DNA of 52,660 nucleotides from Blastococcus sp. (GTDB lineage: Bacteria > Actinomycetota > Actinomycetes > Mycobacteriales > Geodermatophilaceae), in NCBI GenBank assembly GCA_025465355.1, contig JAODNN010000182.1, positions 1 through 52,660 on the forward strand, in the 5' to 3' direction. The notes below the pieces were generated by a model. That model was given only the letters and a program-made list of their open reading frames with translations. It ran no database searches and was not told the origin of the DNA. Shown here in pieces: positions 33,489 through 40,506 of this stretch; the first letter of the stretch is position 1, and every line of letters starts with the position of its first letter. Made by a program: the position numbers and the translations under genes.

Positions 33489-34034
33489 ATGTCAGCTGCA
33501 CCCGGCACCGGGGTCACCGTCTTCCTGACCGGCCTGTCGGGCGCCGGCAAGTCCACCGTCGCCGACGCACTCGTCGCCGGCTTGGAGGCCGAGGGGCGTC
33601 CGGTCACCGTGCTGGACGGCGACGTCGTCCGCACCCATCTGTCCAGCGAACTGACCTTCTCCCGCGAGCACCGCGACCTCAACATCCGCCGGATCGGCTG
33701 GGTCGCCGGTGAGGTCGTCAAGCACGGCGGCACCGTCGTGGTCGCGGCGATCGCACCGTACGAGGCCGCCCGCGAGGAGGCCCGCGCCCTGGTCGAGAAG
33801 CAGGGCCGGTTCGTGCTCGTACACGTGTCGACGCCGCTCGAGGTCTGCGAGCAGCGCGACGTCAAGGGCCTGTACGCGAAGGCCCGTGCGGGCGAGATCG
33901 GCGAGTTCACGGGAGTGAGCGACCCCTACGAGCCGCCCGCCCGCGCCGAGGTCGTCATCGACACCTCGGTGACCCCGCTGGCCGAGTCGGTCGCGCGGAT
34001 CCGCGCGGCGATGGACGGCGCAGCCCAGAAGTGA
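33489..34034 (+). CDS. cysC: adenylylsulfate (APS) kinase
   Basis: This 181-residue P-loop kinase phosphorylates APS to PAPS. Walker A is GLSGAGKST; DGDVVRTHLSSELTFSREHR followed by DLNIRRIGWVAGEVVKHGG is the APS-kinase signature, and DVKGLYAKARAGEIGEFTGV with SDPYEPP is the family lid region. The length is that of a stand-alone enzyme. ATG 33489 lies 7 nt after AACACT, so a leaderless start is possible. It shares the region with an APS-type reductase, so PAPS here may serve sulfotransferases rather than reduction. ATP sulfurylase genes (cysDN) are not in the window. Confidence 0.94.
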   Translation: MSAAPGTGVTVFLTGLSGAGKSTVADALVAGLEAEGRPVTVLDGDVVRTHLSSELTFSREHRDLNIRRIGWVAGEVVKHGGTVVVAAIAPYEAAREEARALVEKQGRFVLVHVSTPLEVCEQRDVKGLYAKARAGEIGEFTGVSDPYEPPARAEVVIDTSVTPLAESVARIRAAMDGAAQK

Positions 34035-34035
34035 G

Positions 34036-34071
34036 CTGCCACACTCGGCCCCCCGCCCCCGGGTGTGGCAG
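34036..34071 (+). terminator. hairpin between cysC and the sirA leader
   Basis: CTGCCACAC (34036-34044) pairs perfectly with GTGTGGCAG (34063-34071) around an 18-base C-rich loop. It begins two bases after the cysC stop and ends nine bases before the leader ORF, so it may end cysC transcripts and also overlaps the leader's -10 region (CAGGAT, 34069-34074). Confidence 0.55.
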
Positions 34072-34080
34072 GATCGGGGC

Positions 34081-34167
34081 ATGACGGACCGCGGTTCACT
34101 CCTCGTCGCGCGTCTGCACATCGACCTGGCGCTCGTCTCCAGCGCCGTCTGTCGCGCTTCGCGCTGA
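34081..34167 (+). CDS. putative sulfur-responsive leader peptide before sirA
   Basis: This 28-codon ORF has the core ARLHIDLALVSSAVCRASR. The pattern R-L/H-H-[VI]-D-L followed by S-S-x-x-C-R matches small leader peptides found upstream of sulfur-assimilation genes in actinobacteria. The only Cys codon (TGT) is four codons before the stop, so low cysteinyl-tRNA would stall a ribosome near the end. ATG 34081 follows CAGGAT by 6 nt, so it may be the first codon of a leaderless mRNA. Downstream, GCGCAGC/GCTGCGC (34184-34201) and further complementary GCAGC/GCTGC segments could form alternative structures before the sirA start. Confidence 0.6.
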   Translation: MTDRGSLLVARLHIDLALVSSAVCRASR

Positions 34168-34183
34168 CACACCGGTCCCGCCC

Positions 34184-34201
34184 GCGCAGCGTCCGCTGCG
34201 C
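34184..34201 (+). promoter_or_regulatory. hairpin in the sirA 5' region
   Basis: GCGCAGC, GTCC, GCTGCGC form a perfect seven-base stem 16 bases after the leader-peptide stop. A later GCAGC (34212) and GCTGC (34237) can pair alternatively, so the region could switch structure with ribosome position. Confidence 0.4.
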
Positions 34202-34273
34202 CCCCGATCAGGCAGCGCACCCCCCACCCGGCTGGTTGCTGCGTGGGCGAAGAGCGCAGGAAGAAGTTCGACC

Positions 34274-35944
34274 GTGACCTCCCCCCGCACCAGCACCCGT
34301 CCCCAGCGCGGGGAGGGCCAGTGGGCGCTGGGCTACCGCGAGCCGCTCAACCCCAACGAGCGGATGAAGAAGGACTCCGACGGCCTCGAGGTGCGCCAGC
34401 GGATCCTCGACATCTACTCCAAGGCCGGCTTCGACGCGATCGACCCGGGCGACCTGCGCGGCCGGATGCGCTGGATGGGCCTCTACACCCAGCGCGCCCA
34501 GGGCATCCCCGGCGGCAAGACCGCCGTGCTGGAGCCCGAGGAGCTCGAGGACTCCTACTTCATGCTGCGGGTCCGCATCGACGGCGGCCGGCTCTCCAGT
34601 GCACAGCTCCGGACGATCGCCGGGATCAGCACCGACTTCGGACGGGACGTCGCCGACATCACCGACCGGCAGAACGTGCAGCTGCACTGGATCCGCATCG
34701 AGGACGTGCCGGAGATCTGGGAGCGCCTCGAGGCGGTCGGGCTCGGCACGACCGAGGCCTGCGGTGACACCCCGCGCGTCATGCTCAACTGCCCGCTCGC
34801 CGGCATCCTCGACGACGAGATCATCGACGCCACCGGCGTGCTCGCCGAGACGGTCGCGAAGTACGTGGGCGACCCGGCGTTCAGCAACCTGCCGCGCAAG
34901 TGGAAGACCTCGATGTCCGGCTGCGTCGACCACTGCACCGGCCACGAGATCAACGACGTCTCCTTCGTCGGGGTCACGAACGACACCGGCGAGGCCGGCT
35001 ATGACCTGTGGGTGGGCGGCGGCCTCTCGACGAACCCCAAGCTCGCCCAGCGGATCGGCGTCTTCGTTCGCCCCGACGAGGTCACCGAGGTCTGGGCTGC
35101 GGCGACGTCGATCTTCCGCGACTACGGCTACCGGCGGCAGCGCAACCACGCCCGGATGAAGTTCCTGATGGCCGACTGGGGCCCGGAGAAGTTCCGGCAG
35201 GTGCTGCAGGACGAGTACCTGCACCGGACGCTGCCCGACGGCCCGGCTCCGGCGCCGGTCAAGCACGACCAGCGCGACCACGTCGGCGTCATGAAGCAGA
35301 AGGACGGCGCCAACGCACTCGGCTTCGCCCTCCGGACCGGCCGCGTCAGCGGCACCCTGCTGGCCCGGGTGGCCGAGCTCGCCGAGCAGTACGGCGCCGG
35401 CCGCATCCGGACGACGGTCCAGCAGAAGCTGGTGATCCTGGACGTCCCCGACGAGAAGGTCGAAGAGCTCGTCGCCGCACTGGCCGAGCACGACCTGCAG
35501 GTCCGGCCGAGCGCGTTCCGCCGCGGCACGATGGCCTGCACCGGGCTGGAGTTCTGCAAGCTCGCGATCGTGGAGACCAAGCAGCACGCCCAGGATCTCT
35601 ACTCCGAGCTGGAGAAGCGGCTGCCGGAGTTCGACGAGCCCATCTCGATCAACGTCAACGGCTGCCCCAACAGCTGTGCCCGGTTCCAGACCGCGGACAT
35701 CGGCTTCAAGGGCTCGATGGTCCGCGACGACACCGGTGAGATGGTCGAGGGCTTCCAGGTGCACCTGGGCGGGCACCTCGGCGTGGAGGCGGCCTTCGGG
35801 CGGAAGTTCCGCGGCCACAAGGTGACCAAGGCCGAGACCGCTGACTACTGCGAGCGCGTGCTCCGGGGTTACCTCGACCACCGCGAGCCCGGCGAGCGGT
35901 TCGCCGCGTACGTCGCCCGTGCCGACGAGGCGTGGTTGTTGTGA
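34274..35944 (+). CDS. sirA: ferredoxin-dependent assimilatory sulfite reductase
   Basis: This 556-residue siroheme/[4Fe-4S] enzyme reduces sulfite to sulfide with six electrons from ferredoxin. The cluster ligands are TMACTGLEFCKLA and NVNGCPNSCARFQ. GLYTQRAQGIPGG and the Cys of TEACGDTPRVMLNCPLAG correspond to the Tyr and Cys that form a covalent link in the M. tuberculosis enzyme. The length and two ferrodoxin-like repeats are standard. GTG 34274 has AGGAAG upstream. It leads a unit with the zinc-ribbon gene and cysH, and is probably controlled by the leader peptide. Nitrite reductase is the close alternative, but the cysH linkage favours sulfite. Confidence 0.94.
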   Translation: MTSPRTSTRPQRGEGQWALGYREPLNPNERMKKDSDGLEVRQRILDIYSKAGFDAIDPGDLRGRMRWMGLYTQRAQGIPGGKTAVLEPEELEDSYFMLRVRIDGGRLSSAQLRTIAGISTDFGRDVADITDRQNVQLHWIRIEDVPEIWERLEAVGLGTTEACGDTPRVMLNCPLAGILDDEIIDATGVLAETVAKYVGDPAFSNLPRKWKTSMSGCVDHCTGHEINDVSFVGVTNDTGEAGYDLWVGGGLSTNPKLAQRIGVFVRPDEVTEVWAAATSIFRDYGYRRQRNHARMKFLMADWGPEKFRQVLQDEYLHRTLPDGPAPAPVKHDQRDHVGVMKQKDGANALGFALRTGRVSGTLLARVAELAEQYGAGRIRTTVQQKLVILDVPDEKVEELVAALAEHDLQVRPSAFRRGTMACTGLEFCKLAIVETKQHAQDLYSELEKRLPEFDEPISINVNGCPNSCARFQTADIGFKGSMVRDDTGEMVEGFQVHLGGHLGVEAAFGRKFRGHKVTKAETADYCERVLRGYLDHREPGERFAAYVARADEAWLL

Positions 35945-35966
35945 GTGGCGCCGTGCGGCGGCCGCT

Positions 35967-36137
35967 ATGACCGAGGACACACCGGGAAGCACTCGCCGGC
36001 TCCCGCCGTTCCACTGCCCGTACTGCGGGGACGAGGAGATCACCCCGTATGGGGACACAGCCGACAGCTGGTTGTGCCGATCTTGTCTGCGGGCGTTCAG
36101 CGTCCGCCTGATCGCTACGGGGGTTCAGCCCGCATGA
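35967..36137 (+). CDS. small zinc-ribbon protein between sirA and cysH
   Basis: This 56-residue protein has two CxxC pairs, HCPYCGDEE and WLCRSCLRAF, spaced for one zinc ribbon (or a rubredoxin-like iron site). No other domain is present. Its stop overlaps the cysH ATG (ATGA), so it is translationally coupled to cysH. Small proteins at this position recur in actinobacterial sulfate-reduction operons such as that of Streptomyces, as I recall, but the role is unknown. An assembly, redox or regulatory partner of sirA/cysH is a reasonable guess only. Confidence 0.8.
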   Translation: MTEDTPGSTRRLPPFHCPYCGDEEITPYGDTADSWLCRSCLRAFSVRLIATGVQPA

Positions 36138-36844
36138 CGACCGCCATCCGTCCCACGCCACTGCTGGCCGAGGCCGCCGACGCGTGGTTCGACGGCATCG
36201 CCGACCCGGTCGAGCAGGCGCTCTCGGTGCTGCGCTGGGCCGGCGACACGTTCGGTGACGACTTCGCGATCACGTCGTCCATGGCCGACGGCCTGCTGGC
36301 CCACCTGGCAAGCGAGGCGATCCCCGGCGTCCACGTCGTCTTCCTCGACACCGGTTATCACTTCGCCGAGACCCTCGGCACCCGTGACTGGATCACCGGC
36401 GTCCTCCCCATCACGCTGGTCAACGTCACGCCGGCACAGACCGTCGCCGAGCAGGACGCGCTCCACGGCGCGAAGTTGCACGACCGCGACCCCGACCTGT
36501 GCTGCTCGCTACGGAAGGTGCAGCCCCTCGCCGAGGCGCTGGACGGGTACACCGCCTGGGGCTCCGGCGTCCGACGCGACGAGTCGGCCTCGAGAGCCGG
36601 CACCAAGATCGTGGACTGGGACGAGAAGCGCGGGATGCTGAAGATCAACCCGCTGGCGGCCTGGACCCAGGACGACGTCGACGCCTACATCAGGCTGCAC
36701 GGGATCCCGGTCAACCCCCTGGTCGAGATCGGCTTCGCCTCCATCGGCTGCGCGCCCTGCACCCGCGCGGTGGCCCCGGGCGAGGACCCCCGCGCCGGTC
36801 GGTGGGCCGGCCGGACCAAGACGGAGTGCGGCATCCACACCTGA
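36134..36844 (+). CDS. cysH: assimilatory APS reductase (4Fe-4S type)
   Basis: This 236-residue enzyme reduces adenylylsulfate to sulfite and AMP with thioredoxin-type electrons. The cysteine pairs DLCCSLRK and GCAPCTRAV are the [4Fe-4S] ligands that distinguish APS reductases from cluster-free PAPS reductases. TKTECGIHT carries the catalytic Cys of the C-terminal ECG(I/L)H motif. The N-terminal PP-loop-like fold has FAITSSMADGLLAHL and VVFLDTGYHFAET. It overlaps the zinc-ribbon gene by four bases. Its stop codon is followed by AAGAGG, like the structured repeat elsewhere, but no stem follows. Confidence 0.94.
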   Translation: MTTAIRPTPLLAEAADAWFDGIADPVEQALSVLRWAGDTFGDDFAITSSMADGLLAHLASEAIPGVHVVFLDTGYHFAETLGTRDWITGVLPITLVNVTPAQTVAEQDALHGAKLHDRDPDLCCSLRKVQPLAEALDGYTAWGSGVRRDESASRAGTKIVDWDEKRGMLKINPLAAWTQDDVDAYIRLHGIPVNPLVEIGFASIGCAPCTRAVAPGEDPRAGRWAGRTKTECGIHT

Positions 36845-36872
36845 AAGAGGCCGTAGGGGCGAGGATCAGCCC

Positions 36873-37166
36873 GTGCCACGCCCGCCGCGCCTCTCACCCG
36901 ACGAGATCTCCGCCGCGCTGCACGGCCTGCCGCTCTGGTCGGGGAACGGTGACGGCCTGCACCGGACCGTGCAGCTGCCGAGCTTCCGGGACGCCGTCGC
37001 CGCCATCGTCGCGATCGCCGACGTCGCCGAGGAACTGGACCACCACCCGGACGTCGACCTGCGCTGGCGCACCCTCCACCTGACGCTGGTCAGTCACTCC
37101 GCCGGCGGGGTCAGTGACCTCGACCTGCAGCTCGCCCGCCGCATCGACGCCCTGCTGCCCGCCTGA
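36873..37166 (+). CDS. pterin-4a-carbinolamine dehydratase family protein
   Basis: This 97-residue protein matches 4a-hydroxytetrahydrobiopterin dehydratase (PCD/DCoH). The motif EELDHHPDVDLRWRTLHLTL with the catalytic His pair, followed by VSHSAGGVSDLDLQLARRID, is complete. The enzyme dehydrates 4a-hydroxytetrahydropterins; in many bacteria without aromatic hydroxylases its role may be in molybdopterin or other pterin metabolism. A Moco oxidoreductase occurs 6 kb away, but no operon links them. GTG 36873 is preceded by GAGGAT six bases upstream. Confidence 0.9.
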   Translation: MPRPPRLSPDEISAALHGLPLWSGNGDGLHRTVQLPSFRDAVAAIVAIADVAEELDHHPDVDLRWRTLHLTLVSHSAGGVSDLDLQLARRIDALLPA

Positions 37167-37204
37167 CCTCCGGTTTCCGTCCAGATAGCCCGGGGAGCGG
37201 GACG

Positions 37205-37603
37205 TCAGGGCTGGACGGGGAGGACGAGCAGGCGAAGGAGGCGGTCGGCCTCGGCATCCGGGTCGCCGGTGAGCCCGGTGTGCACCGGCCCCGGCTGGAC
37301 GACCGTGCTCCGGGGGGCGGTCAGCCAGCGGAACCGCGAACCCAGGTTCTCCCGGGCCGCCGCCCCCGCCCCCGGTTCCGCCGCGCACACATCGGCGGCC
37401 GCCTGCAGGGCCCAGCCGATCGCCTCGGCGTCGGCTGTCGGGTCGAGGGCGTGCAGGCGCTCGACGTCGAGATGCACGCGTGAGCCCAGGTAGTCGCGCT
37501 GGCGGCAGTACACGAGGACGCCGGCGTTGAGCGCCTCGCCGCGCTCGACCCGCGGGACGACGCGCAGCACCGCGTACTCGAAGGTCTCCCTGCCCGCGGT
37601 CAT
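37205..37603 (-). CDS. DUF3037 family protein
   Basis: This 132-residue protein starts ETFEYAVLRVVPRVERGEAL followed by NAGVLVYCR, the diagnostic N-terminal segment of DUF3037. Its function is unknown. The ATG overlaps the stop of the upstream HipA-like kinase gene (ATGA), so the two are translationally coupled. DUF3037 genes are repeatedly found next to HipA-like kinases, which suggests the protein is a partner, target or antidote of the kinase. It has no DNA-binding motif, unlike the HipB antitoxin of the classical pair. Confidence 0.85.
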   Translation of the reverse strand: MTAGRETFEYAVLRVVPRVERGEALNAGVLVYCRQRDYLGSRVHLDVERLHALDPTADAEAIGWALQAAADVCAAEPGAGAAARENLGSRFRWLTAPRSTVVQPGPVHTGLTGDPDAEADRLLRLLVLPVQP

Positions 37604-38457
37604 CGCTGTGTCACCCCTTCCGGCGGCGGCGGTCCCAGCCAGGCCGGCCGGTTCTCACCACGGCGCGTGCGCCGCCGGCCCGCTCCGCCGGCCGCGGCCG
37701 CCTGGACCAGGCCCGGCAGCCAGGCCTCCCGCGCCGCCACCCGCGCCAGCAACTGCTCGACGTAGCGCGCACGCACGGCGTCGGCGGTGACCTCGCGGTC
37801 GTCACCGGCCAGCCACTCGTCGGGCACCTGCGCCAGCACCTCGGCCAGCAGCTCACCGGTCACCAACGGAGCCAGCGCGGCGTCCGCCGCGGCGACGTCC
37901 GGGCCACACTCGATGAGCGCGTGCTCGGCCGCGTCGTAGGGGCGGGCAACAGCCGCCGCCGCCCCCGGCCAGTGGTGGTGGAACGTCAGCGCCGCACCGT
38001 GGTCGATCAGCTCCAGGCGGCCGTGCCAGAACAGCATGTTCGGGTTGCGCCAGGACCGGTCGACGTTGCCGACGAGCGCGTCGAACCACAGCACCCGGCC
38101 GGCGAGCTCGCGGTCGACGCCGTCGGCACCGGCGTCGAAGTCCAGCGCGCCGGGCAGGTAGTCCAGCCCCAGATTCCGTCCGGCGGAGCGCTGCAACAGC
38201 TCCTGCACCTCGACGTCGGGCTCCCCCACCGCCAGCTCGGGCGCGACGTCGACCGTCACGAGCACGGGGACGGGGAGCCCGAGCGCACGGGCCAGTTCCC
38301 CGGCGATCACCTCGGCGACGAGCACGTTCACGCCCTGCCCGGCGGCCCGCCACTTGACGACGTACGTGCCGAGGTCGTCGGCCTCCATGAGCCCAGGAAG
38401 CGAGCCGCCCTCGCGCAGCGGGGTGACGTATCGGGTGGCGGTGACGGCGGGGAGCAC
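37600..38457 (-). CDS. HipA-like kinase domain protein
   Basis: This 285-residue protein resembles the HipA/phosphatidylinositol-kinase-like fold. GTYVVKWRAAGQGVNVLVAE holds the ATP-binding Lys, ALVGNVDRSWRNPNMLFW resembles the catalytic loop with Asp and Asn, and LELIDHGAALTFHHHWPGA resembles the metal-binding DFG region. It lacks the HipA N-terminal subdomain and any HipB partner, so it is a compact solo kinase. Its target is unknown; HipA itself phosphorylates glutamyl-tRNA synthetase. GTG 38457 is the assumed start, divergent from the GST gene with about 56 bases between them. Confidence 0.82.
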   Translation of the reverse strand: MLPAVTATRYVTPLREGGSLPGLMEADDLGTYVVKWRAAGQGVNVLVAEVIAGELARALGLPVPVLVTVDVAPELAVGEPDVEVQELLQRSAGRNLGLDYLPGALDFDAGADGVDRELAGRVLWFDALVGNVDRSWRNPNMLFWHGRLELIDHGAALTFHHHWPGAAAAVARPYDAAEHALIECGPDVAAADAALAPLVTGELLAEVLAQVPDEWLAGDDREVTADAVRARYVEQLLARVAAREAWLPGLVQAAAAGGAGRRRTRRGENRPAWLGPPPPEGVTQR

Positions 38458-38513
38458 AGTGCCGGGGACCCTACCGCCGGGCAGCCGCCGGACCGGCCGG
38501 GGACACTGGGACC

Positions 38514-39521
38514 GTGGCCAACAGCGCACCACCGACGACCGACGACGGCCGCTACCAGCGCCAGCCGTTCCGCTTCACCGACCGGATCACCTCCGGCGGG
38601 GGTGACGGCTGGCCCGTGGAGGCCGACCGCTACCGCCTCGTGGTCAGCCTCGCCTGCCCGTGGGCCAGCCGCGCGCTGATCACCCGCCGGCTGATGGGGC
38701 TCGAGGAGGTGCTGGGCCTCGCCGTCGCCGATCCGATCCAGGACGACCGCAGCTGGCGGTTCACCCTCGATCCCGGCAACGTCGACCCCGTTCTGGGCAT
38801 CGCATTCCTGGCCGACGCGTACGCCAAGGCCGACCCGACCTACAACGGCGGCGTCAGCGTCCCGGCGATCGTCGACATCCCGACCGGCGCCGTCGTCACC
38901 AACGACGTCTTCCAGGTGACCCTCGACCTGGCCACCGAGTGGGATGCGTTCGCGCGCGACGGCGCACCGGACCTCTATCCGGAGGAGCAGCGCGGCGAGA
39001 TCGACAGGGTGAACGCCCGCGTCTACGCCGACCTGAATGCGGCGGTCTACCAGGCGGGCTTCGCGACCACACAGGACGCCTACGACGACGCCTACCGCCG
39101 GGTGTTCGCCACCCTGGACTGGCTCGAGGAACGGCTGGCCGGCCAGCGGTACCTCGTCGGCGACACGATCACCGAGGCCGACATCCGCCTGTTCACCACG
39201 CTGATCCGCTTCGACGCGGTCTACCACGGGCACTTCAAGTGCAACCGGAACAAGATCACCGAGATGCCCGTGCTCTGGGCCTACCTCCGTGACCTGTTCC
39301 AGACCCCCGGCTTCGGCGACACGGTCGACTTCGACCACATCAAGCGGCACTACTACCGGGTGCACACGAACATCAACCCGACGCAGGTGGTGCCGCTCGG
39401 CCCCGATCTCTCGGGTCTGACCAGCCCGCACGGGCGGGAAGCCCTCGGGGGGCGGCCGTTCGGCGACGGGACTCCCCCGGGTCCGCCGCCGGCGGCCGAG
39501 GTCATCGCCCAGCAGTTGTAG
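38514..39521 (+). CDS. Xi-class glutathione S-transferase / glutathionyl-hydroquinone reductase homologue
   Basis: This 335-residue protein is of the ECM4/YqjG type. The N-terminal domain has the catalytic CPWA motif in VVSLACPWASRALITRR, and the C-terminal helical domain has ITEADIRLFTTLIRFDAVYH and FKCNRNKITEMPVLWAYLRD, both highly specific for this family. In glutathione-using bacteria the enzyme reduces glutathionyl-hydroquinones. This organism appears to use mycothiol (mshB in the window), so the thiol cosubstrate may differ. GTG 38514 lies 6 nt after GACACT. The C-terminus is an unrelated Pro/Gly tail. Confidence 0.9.
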   Translation: MANSAPPTTDDGRYQRQPFRFTDRITSGGGDGWPVEADRYRLVVSLACPWASRALITRRLMGLEEVLGLAVADPIQDDRSWRFTLDPGNVDPVLGIAFLADAYAKADPTYNGGVSVPAIVDIPTGAVVTNDVFQVTLDLATEWDAFARDGAPDLYPEEQRGEIDRVNARVYADLNAAVYQAGFATTQDAYDDAYRRVFATLDWLEERLAGQRYLVGDTITEADIRLFTTLIRFDAVYHGHFKCNRNKITEMPVLWAYLRDLFQTPGFGDTVDFDHIKRHYYRVHTNINPTQVVPLGPDLSGLTSPHGREALGGRPFGDGTPPGPPPAAEVIAQQL

Positions 39522-39542
39522 ACGGCCTGCCGCGGGCCGGGA

Positions 39543-40358
39543 TCACTTCCCGCGCCTGACCTCTTCCCGCTCCTGCTCGATGAGCGTCTTGCTCCGCACC
39601 AGCCGAAGCAGCGTGACGACCAGCAGGCCGCCGGCCATGTTGAGCAGGGCGGTCCACCAGAACCAGGCCAGCCAGTCGGCGTAGCCGAACGGGGCGCCGG
39701 TGTGCAGCGCCGCGAAGATGATCAGCGAGTCGAGGATGGAGTGGAAGAGCACCAGGCCGGCCAGGAGGAATGCCCCGGCCACCGCAGCCACGATCTTCGC
39801 GATCTCGGTCTCGGCGCCGTGCTGCATGCGCGTCATCAGCGTGATGACGCTGCCGGCGAGGAACGCCAGGCAGACCGACTGCAGGTCCAGCGGTGCGTCC
39901 ACGAACGTGGTCGCCGACCCGACCGCGGTCTTCCCGACCGACGGCAGGGCGTGCACGACCAGCCACATCACCAGCCAGCCACCCGCGAGGTTGGCCACCA
40001 GGGTGCCGGCCCAGAGCTTGCCGAGCTGTCCCAGGGCCGCGCGGCCCGCGACCACGGCCGTCACCGGAACGAGGAAGCCCTCGGTGAACAGCTCGCTGCG
40101 CGCCAGCAGAAGCGCGATGAAACCGATGCTGAAGGCGATGCCGGCGAGCAGGTGACTGCCGGTCTCGGCGTAGACCGTGAGAAGCGCGAGTACCCCCGTC
40201 GCGACCTCCAGGCCGCCGGCCAGGCCGGTGGTCAGGACCTCCCGCCAGGTGCGGTGCAGCCGCTGGGCGCCCTCACTGACGATCCGGTCGAAGGCCACGG
40301 ACAACTCGTCCTCGGCCGCCGCGTTCGAGCGGCCCAGTCCCGCGCGTGCCTCATCCAC
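39543..40358 (-). CDS. formate/nitrite transporter (FNT) family channel
   Basis: This 271-residue membrane protein has a polar N-terminus and six hydrophobic helices. The pattern SELFTEGFLVPVTAVVAGRA matches the half-helix region of the FNT fold, and LVLFHSILDSLIIFAALHTG the second half. The central pore His of FocA may correspond to the His in one of these helices. Substrates of the family are formate, nitrite, hydrosulfide and lactate. Hydrosulfide would fit the nearby sulfite reductase but is speculative. GTG 40358 is the start. Confidence 0.85.
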   Translation of the reverse strand: MDEARAGLGRSNAAAEDELSVAFDRIVSEGAQRLHRTWREVLTTGLAGGLEVATGVLALLTVYAETGSHLLAGIAFSIGFIALLLARSELFTEGFLVPVTAVVAGRAALGQLGKLWAGTLVANLAGGWLVMWLVVHALPSVGKTAVGSATTFVDAPLDLQSVCLAFLAGSVITLMTRMQHGAETEIAKIVAAVAGAFLLAGLVLFHSILDSLIIFAALHTGAPFGYADWLAWFWWTALLNMAGGLLVVTLLRLVRSKTLIEQEREEVRRGK

Positions 40359-40506
40359 CCCGCGCGCCTACCCGCGGACGGCGGATCCCCACACCTGAGG
40401 TCGACCGGACGAACCGGCCAGGCGGCGCGGCTGACCGCCTCCCTCAGGCCACCGTCGGCCTGATCCCAGCAAGCGGCCACCGCCCGCGAGCCGCAAGATC
40501 ACGACC

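Noticed and set aside
34065-34277. 70-residue plus-strand frame over the sirA leader region
   Set aside because: Arg/Pro-rich shadow; the 28-codon ORF in another frame matches a known leader pattern better.
36842-36872. Possible third copy of the stop-codon repeat after cysH (TGAAAGAGG)
   Set aside because: Only the first nine bases match; no outer or inner stem and no TCGCAAGCTC loop follow.
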